In this document: positions 8,646-18,147 of the stretch, piece by piece
How the letters are laid out: every line of letters starts with the position of its first letter
Numbering within the stretch: position 1 is the stretch's first letter
Program-made: the position numbers and the translations under genes
NCBI RefSeq assembly: GCF_017833295.1
Contig: NZ_JAFIBW010000001.1
Location: 4,553,501 to 4,617,500, forward strand
Reading direction: 5' to 3'
Origin: Methylobacterium sp. PvR107
GTDB taxonomy: Bacteria > Pseudomonadota > Alphaproteobacteria > Rhizobiales > Beijerinckiaceae
Length of the DNA: 64,000 nucleotides
The notes under the pieces: generated by a model
Databases searched by the model: none
What the model was told of the DNA's origin: nothing
What the model saw: the letters and a program-made list of their open reading frames with translations, nothing else

Positions 8646-9530
8646 ATGCCGAGCGCCACGACGGATGACGGAGTTCGCCTTCACTACGAAGAAAGCGGGC
8701 GCGGGACGCCGCTGATCTTCGTCCACGAATTCGCCGGCGACCATCGCAGCTACGAGGCGCAGCTCCGCCATTTCGGTCAGCGCTACCACGCGATCGCGTT
8801 CAATGCCCGGGGCTATCCGCCCTCCGACGTTCCGGAGGCCGTTTCGGCCTATTCGCAGGCCCGCGCGGCCGACGACATCCTGGCCATTCTCGACCATGTC
8901 GGGGCGCAGAAGGCCCACGTGGCCGGGATCTCGATGGGCGCCTTCGCGACCCTCCATTTCGGCCTGCGCCACCCGGCGCGCGCACTGTCGCTCTGCCTCG
9001 GCGGCGTCGGCTACGGCGCGGAGCCCGACCGGCAGGCGCTGTTCCGTGCCGAGGCCGACGCCACCGCCGAGATGCTGCGCCGCGACGGCATGGCGGCCTT
9101 CGCTGAGCGCTACGCCTACGGACCGACTCGGGTGCAGTTCGCCAACAAGGATCCGCGGGGCCACGCCGCGTTCAAGCGGATGCTCGCCGAACATTCGGCT
9201 GTCGGCTCGGCCAATACGCAGGCCGGTGTCCAGAAGGGGCGTCCCTCGCTCTACGATCTGACCGACGCCCTGGCGGGGATCACCGTGCCCACCCTGATCG
9301 TCGCCGGCGACGAGGATTGGCCCTGCCTGGCTCCGAGCCTGATGCTGAAACAGATCATTCCGTCCGCCGCGCTGGCCATGCTGCCCAATACCGGCCACGC
9401 GCTCTCGGTCGAGGAGCCGGATGCCTACAACCGGCTGCTCGACGCGTTCCTGGCACAGGTCGAGAGCGGCCGCTGGCCGCTGCGCGACCCACGAGCTGTC
9501 TCGGCGACGATCACCGGCATCAAGAGCTGA
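8646..9530 (+). CDS. Alpha/beta-fold hydrolase
   Basis: A 294-residue protein with the alpha/beta hydrolase fold: oxyanion region LIFVHEFAGDHRSY, nucleophile elbow GISMGAF (Ser ~ residue 99), acid segment LIVAGDEDWPC and catalytic His in LPNTGHALSVEEPDAY. Such enzymes cleave esters, lactones or C-C bonds; the substrate cannot be told. The HEFAGD sequence replaces the more common HGxxG. Its last 11 bases overlap the end of the convergent P450 gene. Confidence 0.88.
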   Translation: MPSATTDDGVRLHYEESGRGTPLIFVHEFAGDHRSYEAQLRHFGQRYHAIAFNARGYPPSDVPEAVSAYSQARAADDILAILDHVGAQKAHVAGISMGAFATLHFGLRHPARALSLCLGGVGYGAEPDRQALFRAEADATAEMLRRDGMAAFAERYAYGPTRVQFANKDPRGHAAFKRMLAEHSAVGSANTQAGVQKGRPSLYDLTDALAGITVPTLIVAGDEDWPCLAPSLMLKQIIPSAALAMLPNTGHALSVEEPDAYNRLLDAFLAQVESGRWPLRDPRAVSATITGIKS

Positions 9531-10956
9531 CCGGATCCCGCGCCATCAGCCGGAACCGGGCCGCCCGGTCCGGCTGGGTGGTGACCACGGCCTGCGGCAG
9601 GACCGGCTCGCACTCGTCCAGCACGATCCGGAACCGCGCCAGCAGCCGCGCCAGCGACAGGACCGCCTCACTCAGCGCGAATTGCGCGCCGATGCAGACC
9701 CGCGGGCCGGCGCCGAACGGCAGGTAGGCGAAGCGCGGCGGCTGCGGCGCACCCGGCAGGAAGCGGCTGATATCGAAGGCCTCCGGGTCGGACCAGAGGC
9801 CGCGGTGCCGGTGCAGCACCCAGGGGCTGACCATCACGATGTCGTTCTTCTTCACCGCATGGCCGGCGACCGAGTCCGGGCCGAGCGCCCGGCGGACGAC
9901 CACGAACGCTGCCGGATACAGGCGCAGGGTCTCGTCGACCACCGCGCGGGTGAGGGGGAGCCGCCCGTCGCTCTGGCAGCCGGTCGGGTCCACGAGGTCG
10001 GCGGCCCGCGCCTCGGCGGCGACGCGCTCCTGCACCTCCGGAGCGAGGGCAAGCAGGTAGGCGGCCCAGAACAGCGTGCCGGCGGTCGTCTCGTGGCCGG
10101 CCAGGATCATGGTGGCGACTTGATCGCGCAGCTCGCCCGGCGAGAAGGCGGCGCCCGTATCCGGGTTGCGCGCCGCCGCGAGCAGATCCAGCAGGTCGCC
10201 CGAGCGGGCCTGACCCCAGTCCGAGGCCTGGCGGGCCGCGATGATCCGGTCGAGGAACGGGATCCACCGGCGGCGAAAGCGCGCCCGCGACCAATCGAGG
10301 GGAACGGGCCAGCCCGGCGGCGTCACGATGTCGAGGAGATGCGGCCGCCCCATCCGCTCGGCGTATTCGGCGATGAAGCGGCGCAGCTCCGCGCCGTGCT
10401 CGTCCATGCCGACCGAGAACATGGCGCGCCCGGCAACTTCGAGGGCGAGGCGGTAGAAGGCATTGAACAGGTCGACCGGCCCCGCCGCCGCCTCCGCGGC
10501 GATGCGATCCAAGCCGTCATCCACGGCGGCGGAGATGTGCGGGACCAAGCCGTCGATGGCCCGCGGCGTGAACGCCGGGGCGAGGGTGCGCCGCTGATGG
10601 CGCCACGCCGTGCCCTCGCTGATCAGCAGCCCGTCGCCGAGGATCGGGCGCAGGATCCGGGTCGTGCCGGTGGTGCGCGCGTAGTTCCCCTGATTCTCGA
10701 CCAGAACCCGGCGGATCGCCTCCGGGTCGTTGAGGATGAAGCTCGCGCGCCCGAGCAGGCCGCGGCGGGTCACCGGCTCCTCGAAGGCACGCTTCGGGAA
10801 GCCCCGGAGGCTGTTGTCGCGGATCGAGCGCAGATAGGCCGCGATCGGCAATTCGCGCTCCGGCGGGGCGCGATGCGGCGGCACCACGCGCGGCAGGCCG
10901 GCGAGGCTCACGGTCGACCGGGCCGGGGGTGCGGTCGCGTCCATTGATGTGGGCAT
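9520..10956 (-). CDS. Cytochrome P450
   Basis: A 478-residue P450. The heme loop FGAGPRVCIG carries the proximal Cys (~ residue 418); the I-helix motif is AGHETT (AGxxT), and the K-helix ExxR is ETLRLY. Length and features resemble bacterial class E P450s (CYP4/CYP102-like) that hydroxylate fatty acids or terpenoids. The start is placed at 10956 (MPTSMDATAPP); MDATAPP at 10944 is also possible. It lies 77 bp after the ABC transporter-like gene on the same strand, so they may be co-transcribed. No reductase or ferredoxin gene is adjacent. Confidence 0.9.
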   Translation of the reverse strand: MPTSMDATAPPARSTVSLAGLPRVVPPHRAPPERELPIAAYLRSIRDNSLRGFPKRAFEEPVTRRGLLGRASFILNDPEAIRRVLVENQGNYARTTGTTRILRPILGDGLLISEGTAWRHQRRTLAPAFTPRAIDGLVPHISAAVDDGLDRIAAEAAAGPVDLFNAFYRLALEVAGRAMFSVGMDEHGAELRRFIAEYAERMGRPHLLDIVTPPGWPVPLDWSRARFRRRWIPFLDRIIAARQASDWGQARSGDLLDLLAAARNPDTGAAFSPGELRDQVATMILAGHETTAGTLFWAAYLLALAPEVQERVAAEARAADLVDPTGCQSDGRLPLTRAVVDETLRLYPAAFVVVRRALGPDSVAGHAVKKNDIVMVSPWVLHRHRGLWSDPEAFDISRFLPGAPQPPRFAYLPFGAGPRVCIGAQFALSEAVLSLARLLARFRIVLDECEPVLPQAVVTTQPDRAARFRLMARDPVSS

Positions 10957-11033
10957 GAGGCGCCATCCTGTGCCGGACACGCGATGATCTGTAAACCATC
11001 GCGGGCACACCGAGTGCCTGGGTCACGTCTCCG

Positions 11034-13685
11034 TCATTCGGCGGCGCTGCGCAGGCCGGCGTCGGCGTCGCGGAGCGGCAGTCGCGCGGGGAAGCGGGCG
11101 AGATCCGCATCCGGCGAGAGGCTGGCCACCAGGCTGGCGCGGGGCAGCGTGGCGCCGGCGACGTCGAGCAGGGTCTCGACGCCGCGCTCCAGGTGCTCGT
11201 CGACCCGATCGACCACCAGGATCTCGGGTTCGCGCAGGATGGCCCGGGCGAGGCCGATCCGCACGCGGACACGCTCCACCAGCAGCTGCCCCCGGTTGCC
11301 CACGTCCTTCTCGAGACCACGCCGCTGGATCGGCCGCTCCAGGTCGAATTCCCGGAACACCGCCCGCGCCTCCCGCTGGATCAGCGACTCGCCGTGCATC
11401 CGCGCCGTGTCGATGCGGCCGAACAGGAGGTTGTCGAGAACGGTGCTGCGCGGATTGATGCGGTTGGGATCATAAGATTCGACGTCGCAGCCGTCATCGC
11501 CGTGCATGAAGCCCTGCACGATGCCGCGGGCGCCGACGATCCGCATGGCGAGGCCCTCGTCGAGCAGGCCAAAGCGCATCCGGGGCTCCACATAGGCCAG
11601 GGTCAGCGCCAGGAAGGCCACGCTGTCGGCCTCGCTCAGGCGCCCTTCGGCAGGCAGGCGGCCCAGCCGGCGCAGGTAGTCCGGCAGCGCATCGGGGGTG
11701 ATCAACGAGAACCGCCGGAACAGCGGATGGCCGGGCGGCACGTCGGCGAAAATGTCCTTGAGATTGCTGGCGATCGCGACGCCCATGCGGTCGAGTTCGT
11801 CGAGCAGCTTCACCTTCTCGAGGGACTGGCGGAACAGGGGGGTGGCCGCCAGCCGCTGCGGCTCCTTCAGGCTCGGGTCGCGGGGGACGCCGAACAGCAG
11901 GTTCTCGCCGACCGTCGCCTGATCGTTGTAGCGCCCGCGGGCGAAGGGGATCACCAGGTCGTCCAGGCCCTTGCGGGCGAAATGCTCGCGTAGATGCTCC
12001 CGGGCCGCGATCATGCGCTGGCCCACCGGCGTGTCGTGCGCGACCGAGCTGAGCGCCCCGAGGCCGAACCGGTAGAGGTCGTCCCCGAGGTCGAGCCGGC
12101 CGAGAAGATCGACCAAGCGCTCGTCCAGTTCGTCGGCATCGCGGACGCCGAGGCGCCGGTAATCGATCCAGGGATCATCGACGCTGTCGCACGGATTGCC
12201 GGTCTTCACCGCCTCGTTGATCCGACTCTTGCTGAGATCGAGGCCGTTCGTCCGCAGCGGCTGAATCCGGAGCCCGTAGAGGATGTTCTCGCGCAATGTC
12301 CCGGGGAACAGGACCGGATCGACGCCGGCATACGCGATCCGGTGCGCGTGGACCGGACGGGGCAGGGTGAACAGGTCGTGCTCGCCGATCCGGATCGAGC
12401 CGCTCGGCGCGGACTGAAGGCCCGCCAGGACGCGCGTGAATTCCTGCGCGACCGGGCCGGACGGCACCAGCGCGAGGCTCTGCGGGAGGCTCACTTCGGC
12501 GTCGCGCACCTCGACCGAAGCGCCGCCCTGCGGATCGCGCAGGGTGAGACCTTCCACCCGGAGCGGGCTGCCGAGCCGGGGCGGCGACCCTTGCGCTTCG
12601 TGCTCGGCCGGCCGCAGACGCTGCGGCCCGAAATGGGCCGCCACGGTCTCGTACTTGACCTCGACGTCGAGGCGCTGCTGATCCCAGTCGATCAGCTCCT
12701 TCAGGGGCGGGGGCAGGTCGCGATAGGCGGCGAGGACGGCCACCAGCTGGCCGATGTCGAGCTCTCCCTTCAGCGCGAAGTAGCCGCCGATCGCGTAGAA
12801 CAGGAACGGGGTCACCTGGGCGAGCAGGTTGTTCAGGTATTTGACGGCGAACTTGCGCCGATAGATCCGCAGGCGCAGGTCATAGAGGCTGTAGAGGCGG
12901 CCGCCGATCTCCGCCCGCTCCCAGCGTCCGGTATCGTTGAGCAAGACCGCCGGCAGCCCGTCGAGCACTTCGGCGACGCGGCCTGCGAGGTTGCGCGAGG
13001 CGATCTGGCGCCGGCGGCTGAGGCGGATGATCTCGCGCCGCAGCCGCGGGATCACGATCATCTGCACGCCCACCATGCCGCCGGCCGCGAGGCCGAGCCA
13101 CAGGTTCTGCATCATGATGAAGGCGAGCGCGGTGGCGGCCTGCGTCCCGAGGAAGACCGGGACCACGATGGCGTCGCCGATGAAGGAGCCGATCGGCTCG
13201 ACTTCGTCGCGGATGATCGTGGCGGTCTCGGAGGATTTCACCTCGCGCTGCGCCTCGGACGAGAAGCGAAGCATCAGGGAAAAGAGCTGGAACCGGAGCC
13301 GCCGGAGCATCCGCTCGCCGAGGATGCCCTTCTGGAGATTGATCCAGAACTTGAAGGCGCCGTTGATCAGGACCAGCGACAGGAACAGCGTCGAAAGGCC
13401 GAGGAGCAACTCGAACCGGTCCAGCTGGAAGCCCTCGAACAGCCGTGTCGTCCCGCCGCCGAGCGCGTCGGGCCACCGGACCGTCATCTCGAGGAACGGT
13501 GCGGTCGCTTCGCCGTGCGAGAAAGCCTTTCCGGTGATCGCGTCGTTGACGATCCGCTTGGGCAGGTCGAGCGACGCGAAGTAGAACGGCAGCGACGCGA
13601 ACACCACGGCGCAGATCTTGAGCTGATCGGCCTTGGAGTAGCGCCAGATATACGGGAACAGCCGCGGCTCAAGCGCGCGCATCAT
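11034..13685 (-). CDS. ABC exporter-like protein with degenerate, interrupted ATPase domain
   Basis: An 883-residue intact frame. Residues ~1-345 look like an ABC exporter membrane domain (PYIWRYSKADQLKICAVVF; several hydrophobic segments). The nucleotide-binding half is recognisable but its active motifs are lost: the Walker A position reads VPSGPVAQEF (~405) with no GKS/T, the Q-loop reads AYAGVDPVLF, the signature LSGGQ is replaced by LLVERV (~797), Walker B is ILVVDRVDEH with Arg for the catalytic Glu, and the H-loop His is absent. About 275 extra residues sit between the Q-loop and signature, and the motif ENILYG recurs as ENLLFG (~590) and DNLLFG (~747). The frame is uninterrupted and normally composed, so it looks selected. 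Function unknown. Confidence 0.75.
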   Translation of the reverse strand: MMRALEPRLFPYIWRYSKADQLKICAVVFASLPFYFASLDLPKRIVNDAITGKAFSHGEATAPFLEMTVRWPDALGGGTTRLFEGFQLDRFELLLGLSTLFLSLVLINGAFKFWINLQKGILGERMLRRLRFQLFSLMLRFSSEAQREVKSSETATIIRDEVEPIGSFIGDAIVVPVFLGTQAATALAFIMMQNLWLGLAAGGMVGVQMIVIPRLRREIIRLSRRRQIASRNLAGRVAEVLDGLPAVLLNDTGRWERAEIGGRLYSLYDLRLRIYRRKFAVKYLNNLLAQVTPFLFYAIGGYFALKGELDIGQLVAVLAAYRDLPPPLKELIDWDQQRLDVEVKYETVAAHFGPQRLRPAEHEAQGSPPRLGSPLRVEGLTLRDPQGGASVEVRDAEVSLPQSLALVPSGPVAQEFTRVLAGLQSAPSGSIRIGEHDLFTLPRPVHAHRIAYAGVDPVLFPGTLRENILYGLRIQPLRTNGLDLSKSRINEAVKTGNPCDSVDDPWIDYRRLGVRDADELDERLVDLLGRLDLGDDLYRFGLGALSSVAHDTPVGQRMIAAREHLREHFARKGLDDLVIPFARGRYNDQATVGENLLFGVPRDPSLKEPQRLAATPLFRQSLEKVKLLDELDRMGVAIASNLKDIFADVPPGHPLFRRFSLITPDALPDYLRRLGRLPAEGRLSEADSVAFLALTLAYVEPRMRFGLLDEGLAMRIVGARGIVQGFMHGDDGCDVESYDPNRINPRSTVLDNLLFGRIDTARMHGESLIQREARAVFREFDLERPIQRRGLEKDVGNRGQLLVERVRVRIGLARAILREPEILVVDRVDEHLERGVETLLDVAGATLPRASLVASLSPDADLARFPARLPLRDADAGLRSAAE

Positions 13686-14110
13686 GTCCTTCCGACGTAA
13701 GTCCGTTCTGGTGGGGCGAGGGCCGAATCACGACAGCCGGACACAAAGCTGCCGGCGTCAGGGTACCCGAGCGGTTCGATTCCATCCAACTCCACCCGAT
13801 GCGGCCGCGGCGGACGCCGCCAAGGCGCGATCGCGTCTTGATATAGGGCGGTGAACGACGCAGCAGGCGGACGTGCAGGGCAGCCCTGCAGGTGAAGGGC
13901 GGTCGTCTGGCGGTGTAAGCCACGCGCGACCGATCCGGGAGTCTGCCCCAATGTTTCGGGCTTCGCGGGCCCGTCATGTCCTCGGCGGCCTTGCCGACGG
14001 ACGCATGTCCTTATATTGCGACGCAACCACCACGACTCCGTACCTGGACCGGCGCGGACGGCCGCGCCGCGCGGCCGCCAGGGAGCCGGCACAACCCGTT
14101 TCGGGCCGCC
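13686..14110. other. Divergent intergenic region (ABC-like gene / typA)
   Basis: No supported gene. It must hold the promoters of both divergent genes. A stretch at ~13767-13797 (GGTTCGATTCC followed by AACTCCACC) resembles the 3' end of a tRNA, but no complete cloverleaf can be drawn. Confidence 0.5.
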
Positions 14111-15934
14111 ATGAATCTGCGCAACATCGCCATCATTGCCCACGTCGACCACGGCAAGACGACACTCGTCGACAAGCTGCTGGCCCAGTCCGGCACCTTC
14201 CGCGAAAACCAGCGGGTCGAGGAGCGGGCGATGGACTCGAATGACCTCGAGAAGGAACGTGGCATCACGATCCTGGCCAAGGCGACCTCGGTCCTCTGGA
14301 AAGATACCCGCGTCAACATCGTCGACACCCCCGGCCACGCCGATTTCGGCGGCGAGGTCGAGCGCATCCTGTCGATGGTCGACGGCGTGATCGTGCTGGT
14401 CGACGCGGCCGAGGGCCCGATGCCGCAGACCAAGTTCGTGGTCGGCAAGGCGCTCAAGATCGGCCTTCGCCCGATCGTTGCGATCAACAAGGTCGACCGT
14501 CCGGACGCGCGGATCAACGAGGTCGTGAACGAGGTGTTCGACCTGTTCGCCGCCCTCGACGCCACCGACGAGCAGCTCGACTTCCCGATCCTCTACGGCT
14601 CGGGCCGCAACGGCTGGATGGCCGATACTCCGGAGGCCGACCCGTCCGTGGGCCTGGAGCCGCTGTTCGAGCTCGTGCTCAAGCATGTCCCCCCGGCCCG
14701 GACCGAGGAGGGGCCGTTCCGGATGCTTGGCACTCTGCTGGAGGCCAACCCGTTTCTGGGCCGCATCATCACCGGCCGGATCGCTGCCGGATCGGTGAAG
14801 CCTAACCAGCAGATCAAGGTTCTCGATCGCACCGGCAAGGTCGTCGAGACCGGCCGCGTGTCGAAAATCCTCGCCTTTCGCGGCCTTGAGCGCGCACCGA
14901 TCGAGATCGGCGAGGCGGGCGACATCGTTTCGATCGCCGGCCTGATCAAGGGCACCGTGGCCGACACCTTCTGCGATCCGCAGGTCGAAACCCCGATCCA
15001 GGCGCAGCCGATCGATCCGCCGACCGTGACGATGTCGTTCATCGTGAACGACAGCCCGCTCGCCGGCACCGAGGGCGACAAGGTCACGAGCCGCATGATC
15101 CGCGACCGCCTGTTCAAGGAGGCCGAGGGCAACGTCACGCTCAAGATCGAGGAAGCGACCGACAAGGACAGCTTCTACGTCTCCGGCCGCGGCGAGCTGC
15201 AGCTCTCGATCCTGATCGAGACCATGCGCCGCGAGGGCTTCGAGATCGCCGTGTCGCGTCCGCGCGTGGTGTACGAGCGCGACGAGGCCGGCGGCCTGCT
15301 CGAGCCGATCGAGGAGGTCGTGATCGACGTCGACGAGGAGCATTCCGGCGTCGTCGTGCAGAAGATGTCCGAGCGGAAGGCCGAGATGCTGGAGATGCGG
15401 CCGTCGGGCGGCAACCGCCTGCGCCTCGTCTTCCACGCCCCGACCCGCGGCCTGATCGGCTACCAGGGCGAGCTGCTGACCGACACCCGCGGCACGGCGA
15501 TCATGAACCGGCTGTTCAAGGCCTACGAGCCCCACAAGGGCGAGATGCCGGGCCGGCGCAACGGTGTGCTGATCTCCAACGACCAGGGTGAGGCCGTCGC
15601 CTACGCCATGTGGAACTTGGAGGACCGGGGCCCGATGATGATCGAGCCCGGCTGGAAGGTGTATCAGGGCATGATCGTCGGCGAGCACAACCGCGAGAAC
15701 GACCTCGAGGTCAACGTGCTCAAGGGCAAGAAGCTCACCAACATCCGCACGACCTCGAAGGACGAGGCCGTCCGCCTGACGCCGCCGATCCGGATGACCC
15801 TGGAGCGCTCGCTGGCCTGGATCCAGGACGACGAGCTCGTCGAGGTGACGCCGAAGTCGATTCGCCTGCGCAAGGCGGTCCTCGACCCGAACGACCGGAA
15901 GCGCGCCGAGCGTTCCAAGGAGAATGCGGCCTGA
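14111..15934 (+). CDS. typA: Ribosome-associated GTPase TypA/BipA
   Basis: A 607-residue translational GTPase, the standard length. G1 is AHVDHGKTT (residues 10-18), switch [15 protein letters not shown], and the NKVD base-recognition motif is in [14 protein letters not shown]-like domains III and V and the BipA-specific C-terminal domain follow ([39 protein letters not shown]). It acts on the ribosome in stress and assembly. The start at 14111 ([12 protein letters not shown]) is where all family members begin; an in-frame extension to 13976 is not supported. A hairpin follows. Confidence 0.97.
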   Translation: MNLRNIAIIAHVDHGKTTLVDKLLAQSGTFRENQRVEERAMDSNDLEKERGITILAKATSVLWKDTRVNIVDTPGHADFGGEVERILSMVDGVIVLVDAAEGPMPQTKFVVGKALKIGLRPIVAINKVDRPDARINEVVNEVFDLFAALDATDEQLDFPILYGSGRNGWMADTPEADPSVGLEPLFELVLKHVPPARTEEGPFRMLGTLLEANPFLGRIITGRIAAGSVKPNQQIKVLDRTGKVVETGRVSKILAFRGLERAPIEIGEAGDIVSIAGLIKGTVADTFCDPQVETPIQAQPIDPPTVTMSFIVNDSPLAGTEGDKVTSRMIRDRLFKEAEGNVTLKIEEATDKDSFYVSGRGELQLSILIETMRREGFEIAVSRPRVVYERDEAGGLLEPIEEVVIDVDEEHSGVVVQKMSERKAEMLEMRPSGGNRLRLVFHAPTRGLIGYQGELLTDTRGTAIMNRLFKAYEPHKGEMPGRRNGVLISNDQGEAVAYAMWNLEDRGPMMIEPGWKVYQGMIVGEHNRENDLEVNVLKGKKLTNIRTTSKDEAVRLTPPIRMTLERSLAWIQDDELVEVTPKSIRLRKAVLDPNDRKRAERSKENAA

Positions 15935-15969
15935 GCCGAACGGCCGGGGCCATTGGATATGAACGGACG

Positions 15970-15995
15970 GCAACCGGGCGCTCAGGCCCGGTTGC
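15970..15995 (+). terminator. Hairpin after typA
   Basis: Perfect 10-bp inverted repeat GCAACCGGGC / GCCCGGTTGC with a 6-base loop, 35 bp after the typA stop. No T-run follows, so it may be Rho-assisted. Confidence 0.6.
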
Positions 15996-16103
15996 TGATG
16001 CGGTCCTTATTGTTGGACGCATTCGAGTCCATCGAACCCTTATGCCGTGTGGCGTAACTCGGCATGGCGGACCCGAGAGGTCCGTGTGAACCCCATAATC
16101 TCC

Positions 16104-16340
16104 ATGTCCGTCGCGATGAATTCGCTCCAACCGGCCCGGTCGCTCGGCACCCAGGCGCCGCTCTCCTATCTCGTAGGCCAGGATGGCGACGGTCACTGGG
16201 TGGCCATCGAGACAGGCGGACGGGCTGGAGGCATATTCCGGACCCGCCAGGACGCGATCCGCTACGCCTGTGTCGAGACGGGCTGCCGGCCGGACGACGT
16301 CCCGCTCTCCGCTGAGCCGATCCCGTTTCGGCTCGCCTGA
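16104..16340 (+). CDS. Small conserved-looking protein of unknown function
   Basis: A 78-residue frame (MSVAMNSLQPARSLG...). The core YLVGQDGDGHWVAIETGGR and GGIFRTRQDAIRYA looks like a compact beta-beta-alpha domain of the DUF2188 type (a short sheet with a WxV strand, then a helix). Composition is normal for the genome. Starts at 16104 or 16116 are both possible. It is followed, on the other strand, by a set of tiny hydrophilic genes. Confidence 0.6.
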   Translation: MSVAMNSLQPARSLGTQAPLSYLVGQDGDGHWVAIETGGRAGGIFRTRQDAIRYACVETGCRPDDVPLSAEPIPFRLA

Positions 16341-16387
16341 GCGCGGCTGGGCGCGGCGGGGATTACCGCGCCCGCGTCACCCCAAGC

Positions 16388-16546
16388 TCAGCTGCCGCCC
16401 GGATCTGTCTCGTCGCGCTGGGTCCCGCCGGCCGGTGGCCCCATCCCGGGCTTGCCGTCGGTCTTCTCGTTCGGATCCTTCACCGCGTCGGGCGCGACAT
16501 TCTTCGGCTTGTCCGGCTTCGAGCCGGTCTCCTCGCGCTCGCTCAT
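16388..16546 (-). CDS. Tiny disordered hydrophilic protein (third of three)
   Basis: A 52-residue frame beginning MSEREETGSKPDKPKN and ending DETDPGGS. It is almost free of hydrophobic residues and rich in Lys, Asp, Glu, Pro and Gly, as expected for a disordered polypeptide. Its ATG overlaps the stop of the gene before it (ATGA at 16546-16543), a sign of translational coupling that supports it being real. No family recognised. Confidence 0.55.
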   Translation of the reverse strand: MSEREETGSKPDKPKNVAPDAVKDPNEKTDGKPGMGPPAGGTQRDETDPGGS

Positions 16547-16854
16547 TCCCGGTTCTCCCGCTCAGCCCGATAGCGTCCGCCCGCGACCTTCTCGTCTTCG
16601 GCCGGTCCGCGCGACGCCGTCTGATCGGAGTGCCCGCCCGATGAGCCTCCGACGGCCGGCGGCGATCGTCCCGGCTCGCCGGCGTGCCCCCAGCCGTCCT
16701 TCGGTTCGGTCCGCGGCGTTCCGCCGCCGCCCATCTCGGTGATGGCGGCCTGATCGGCGGTCTGTCGGCCGCCGGCGGGTGGATCCCCGCGGGAGCCGAC
16801 TGCGTCGTCGGGCTTGCGGTTCACGGTTCCGGAATCGCTCGTTGGCGTGACCAT
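16543..16854 (-). CDS. Small disordered hydrophilic protein (second of three)
   Basis: A 103-residue frame (MVTPTSDSGTVNRKPDD..., ending RAERENRE). Gly, Pro, Asp and Glu rich, with no membrane segment or signal peptide. It starts one base inside the stop codon of the upstream gene (TGATG at 16856-16852) and overlaps the downstream gene by four bases. Function unknown; composition resembles stress-related hydrophilins, which is only a suggestion. Confidence 0.55.
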   Translation of the reverse strand: MVTPTSDSGTVNRKPDDAVGSRGDPPAGGRQTADQAAITEMGGGGTPRTEPKDGWGHAGEPGRSPPAVGGSSGGHSDQTASRGPAEDEKVAGGRYRAERENRE

Positions 16855-17060
16855 CAGCGCTTCCCGTCATCCTGGCCGACCGCCGCAGTGGCGCGATCGA
16901 TCGCTTCACGCAGCTCCGGGTTGGCCTGACCCTTTGGTCCACCGCGATTCTCGCGCTTCGATCCGGCTTGGTTGCCGCTTGTGCCGGACCCCGATGCGCT
17001 CGCGCCGCCGGCAGGTGCGTTGTCGTCCTTCGGCGACGATCGGTCTGCGTGATCTGTCAT
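16854..17060 (-). CDS. Small disordered hydrophilic protein (first of three)
   Basis: A 68-residue frame (MTDHADRSSPKDDN...). The N-terminal half is Ser/Gly/Ala rich; the end NPELREAIDRATAAVGQDDGK can form a short amphipathic helix. The start at 17060 is preceded by GAGAGGCGG, a usable ribosome binding site; an ATG three bases upstream is an alternative. First of three overlapping genes on the minus strand. Function unknown. Confidence 0.55.
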   Translation of the reverse strand: MTDHADRSSPKDDNAPAGGASASGSGTSGNQAGSKRENRGGPKGQANPELREAIDRATAAVGQDDGKR

Positions 17061-17135
17061 CATCCGCCTCTCTGCGTCTTCGCGGGACAACGGAGGCGGA
17101 GACGGACGGTTGCGCGATCGGTGCCGACCCGGACG

Positions 17136-17633
17136 TCAGGGGCCGACGATCCGCGGCATGATCGACTGCGCCAGTCGTTGCACCGCATCCTCGGCGCTGC
17201 CGCGGCTCGTCGCCCGGGCGTCGATCGACAGCAGGTCGCCGTCACGCAGGATCACCGCAGTGGCGCCTCCGCCGTACCCGAGAGCGTAGACGGTGATCCA
17301 GCCGATGGCCGGGCCGGCGGGAAGGCCGGACAGCCGGCAATCCGGGTTGCGCTTCATGCAGAGGGCTTCCAACGCGCCGAAGGAGGTCTTTCCCGATCGG
17401 ACCCGCTGCTCGGTGCCGTCGCTCAGCCGCCCGAGCTGCAATTCGGCGGTGGGCGCACCTGCGAAGGCCGTGCAGGTCAGGATGAGATGCTCCGGCTTCG
17501 CCTGTGCCGTCGATCCGCTGCCGAGGCTCGTGCGGACCGCTTCGGCCACCTGCGTCAGGTCGTGGATCGCGAAGCCTTGGGCGAGACCCGCCTGCGCCCA
17601 GAGGCACCATAGAAGGCAGAGCAGGCCGCGCAT
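17136..17633 (-). CDS. Secreted protein of unknown function
   Basis: A 165-residue protein with a signal peptide (MRGLLCLLWCLWAQAGLAQG, cleavage near residue 18). The mature part contains two Cys (LTCTAFAG; ALCMKRNPDCRL gives more) that could form disulfides, and strand-rich sequence (WITVYALGYGGGATAVIL). Probably periplasmic. It precedes the small disordered trio by 75 bp on the same strand and could share a promoter. No family recognised. Confidence 0.7.
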   Translation of the reverse strand: MRGLLCLLWCLWAQAGLAQGFAIHDLTQVAEAVRTSLGSGSTAQAKPEHLILTCTAFAGAPTAELQLGRLSDGTEQRVRSGKTSFGALEALCMKRNPDCRLSGLPAGPAIGWITVYALGYGGGATAVILRDGDLLSIDARATSRGSAEDAVQRLAQSIMPRIVGP

Positions 17634-18147
17634 GGGAGAATCGCCTTCCGGTTGCTCGATCGGCGGTAGCGGAAGGTCGTACGAAGATCCAGATCGATTC
17701 CGTTCAGTATTCGCCTTGTGCCGCGTCGATCCGACGCAACGCTTTACAGGTTCCGAATTGCCAAATACAGCTGAATTATCGATTGGAAGAGCAGGATTTA
17801 TTTGAAGCTATGATGCTGATGGGGTCAAATGTAGACCAATCGGCACTTATAGAGCCGACAGATCGGCTGGTTGTTGGAACTGGACTGGCCCTCTTCCCTG
17901 GCGACGAGCATGGTGCTGGGCCGCGTTCGTGCGGCCACCCGTCCGGGGGGGCGGCGAGCCCGAGCTGGAACGGCAAGCCCCGGGTTGACGACCCAGAAAT
18001 CTCAAAGGTGTTCGTCGGACCCCTGTCGTCGGGTCTGGATCCCGGGCTCCGCGACGCGGCCCCGGGATAACTATGGGCGCCTCGGCGCAGGCGCCCTGTT
18101 CGGACGCCGGCCGAGGGACGAGTCACGTCGCGGCCGGTGACGGGCGC
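17634..18147. other. Gene-free region with a less GC-rich stretch
   Basis: No supported gene in 514 bp. Bases ~17740-17880 are clearly richer in A and T than the surroundings. The right part holds a GC-rich palindrome (18040-18067). Frames crossing the region lack ribosome binding sites and family features. Confidence 0.5.
18040..18067. repeat. REP-like palindrome (imperfect)
   Basis: TCCCGGGCTCCGCG and ACGCGGCCCCGGGA form an imperfect inverted repeat flanked by GGTCTGGA and TAACTATGG. It resembles the palindrome at 8482-8525 and lies 80 bp beyond the cysK stop. Confidence 0.45.

Noticed and set aside
11994..13700. Plus-strand frame of 568 codons opposite the ABC-like gene
   Set aside because: Antisense shadow with His/Glu/Asp/Arg-biased composition.
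13767..13797. tRNA-like 3' end (GGTTCGATTCC...AACTCCACC), possibly part of a split tmRNA
   Set aside because: The T stem does not pair well and no acceptor, D or anticodon arm could be found on either side.
13682..15973. Long minus-strand open frame (763 codons) opposite typA
   Set aside because: Antisense shadow of TypA; no recognisable domain or ribosome binding site.
17504..18070. 188-codon plus-strand frame through the gene-free region
   Set aside because: Runs over a secreted-protein gene on the other strand, no ribosome binding site, ends in palindromic DNA.
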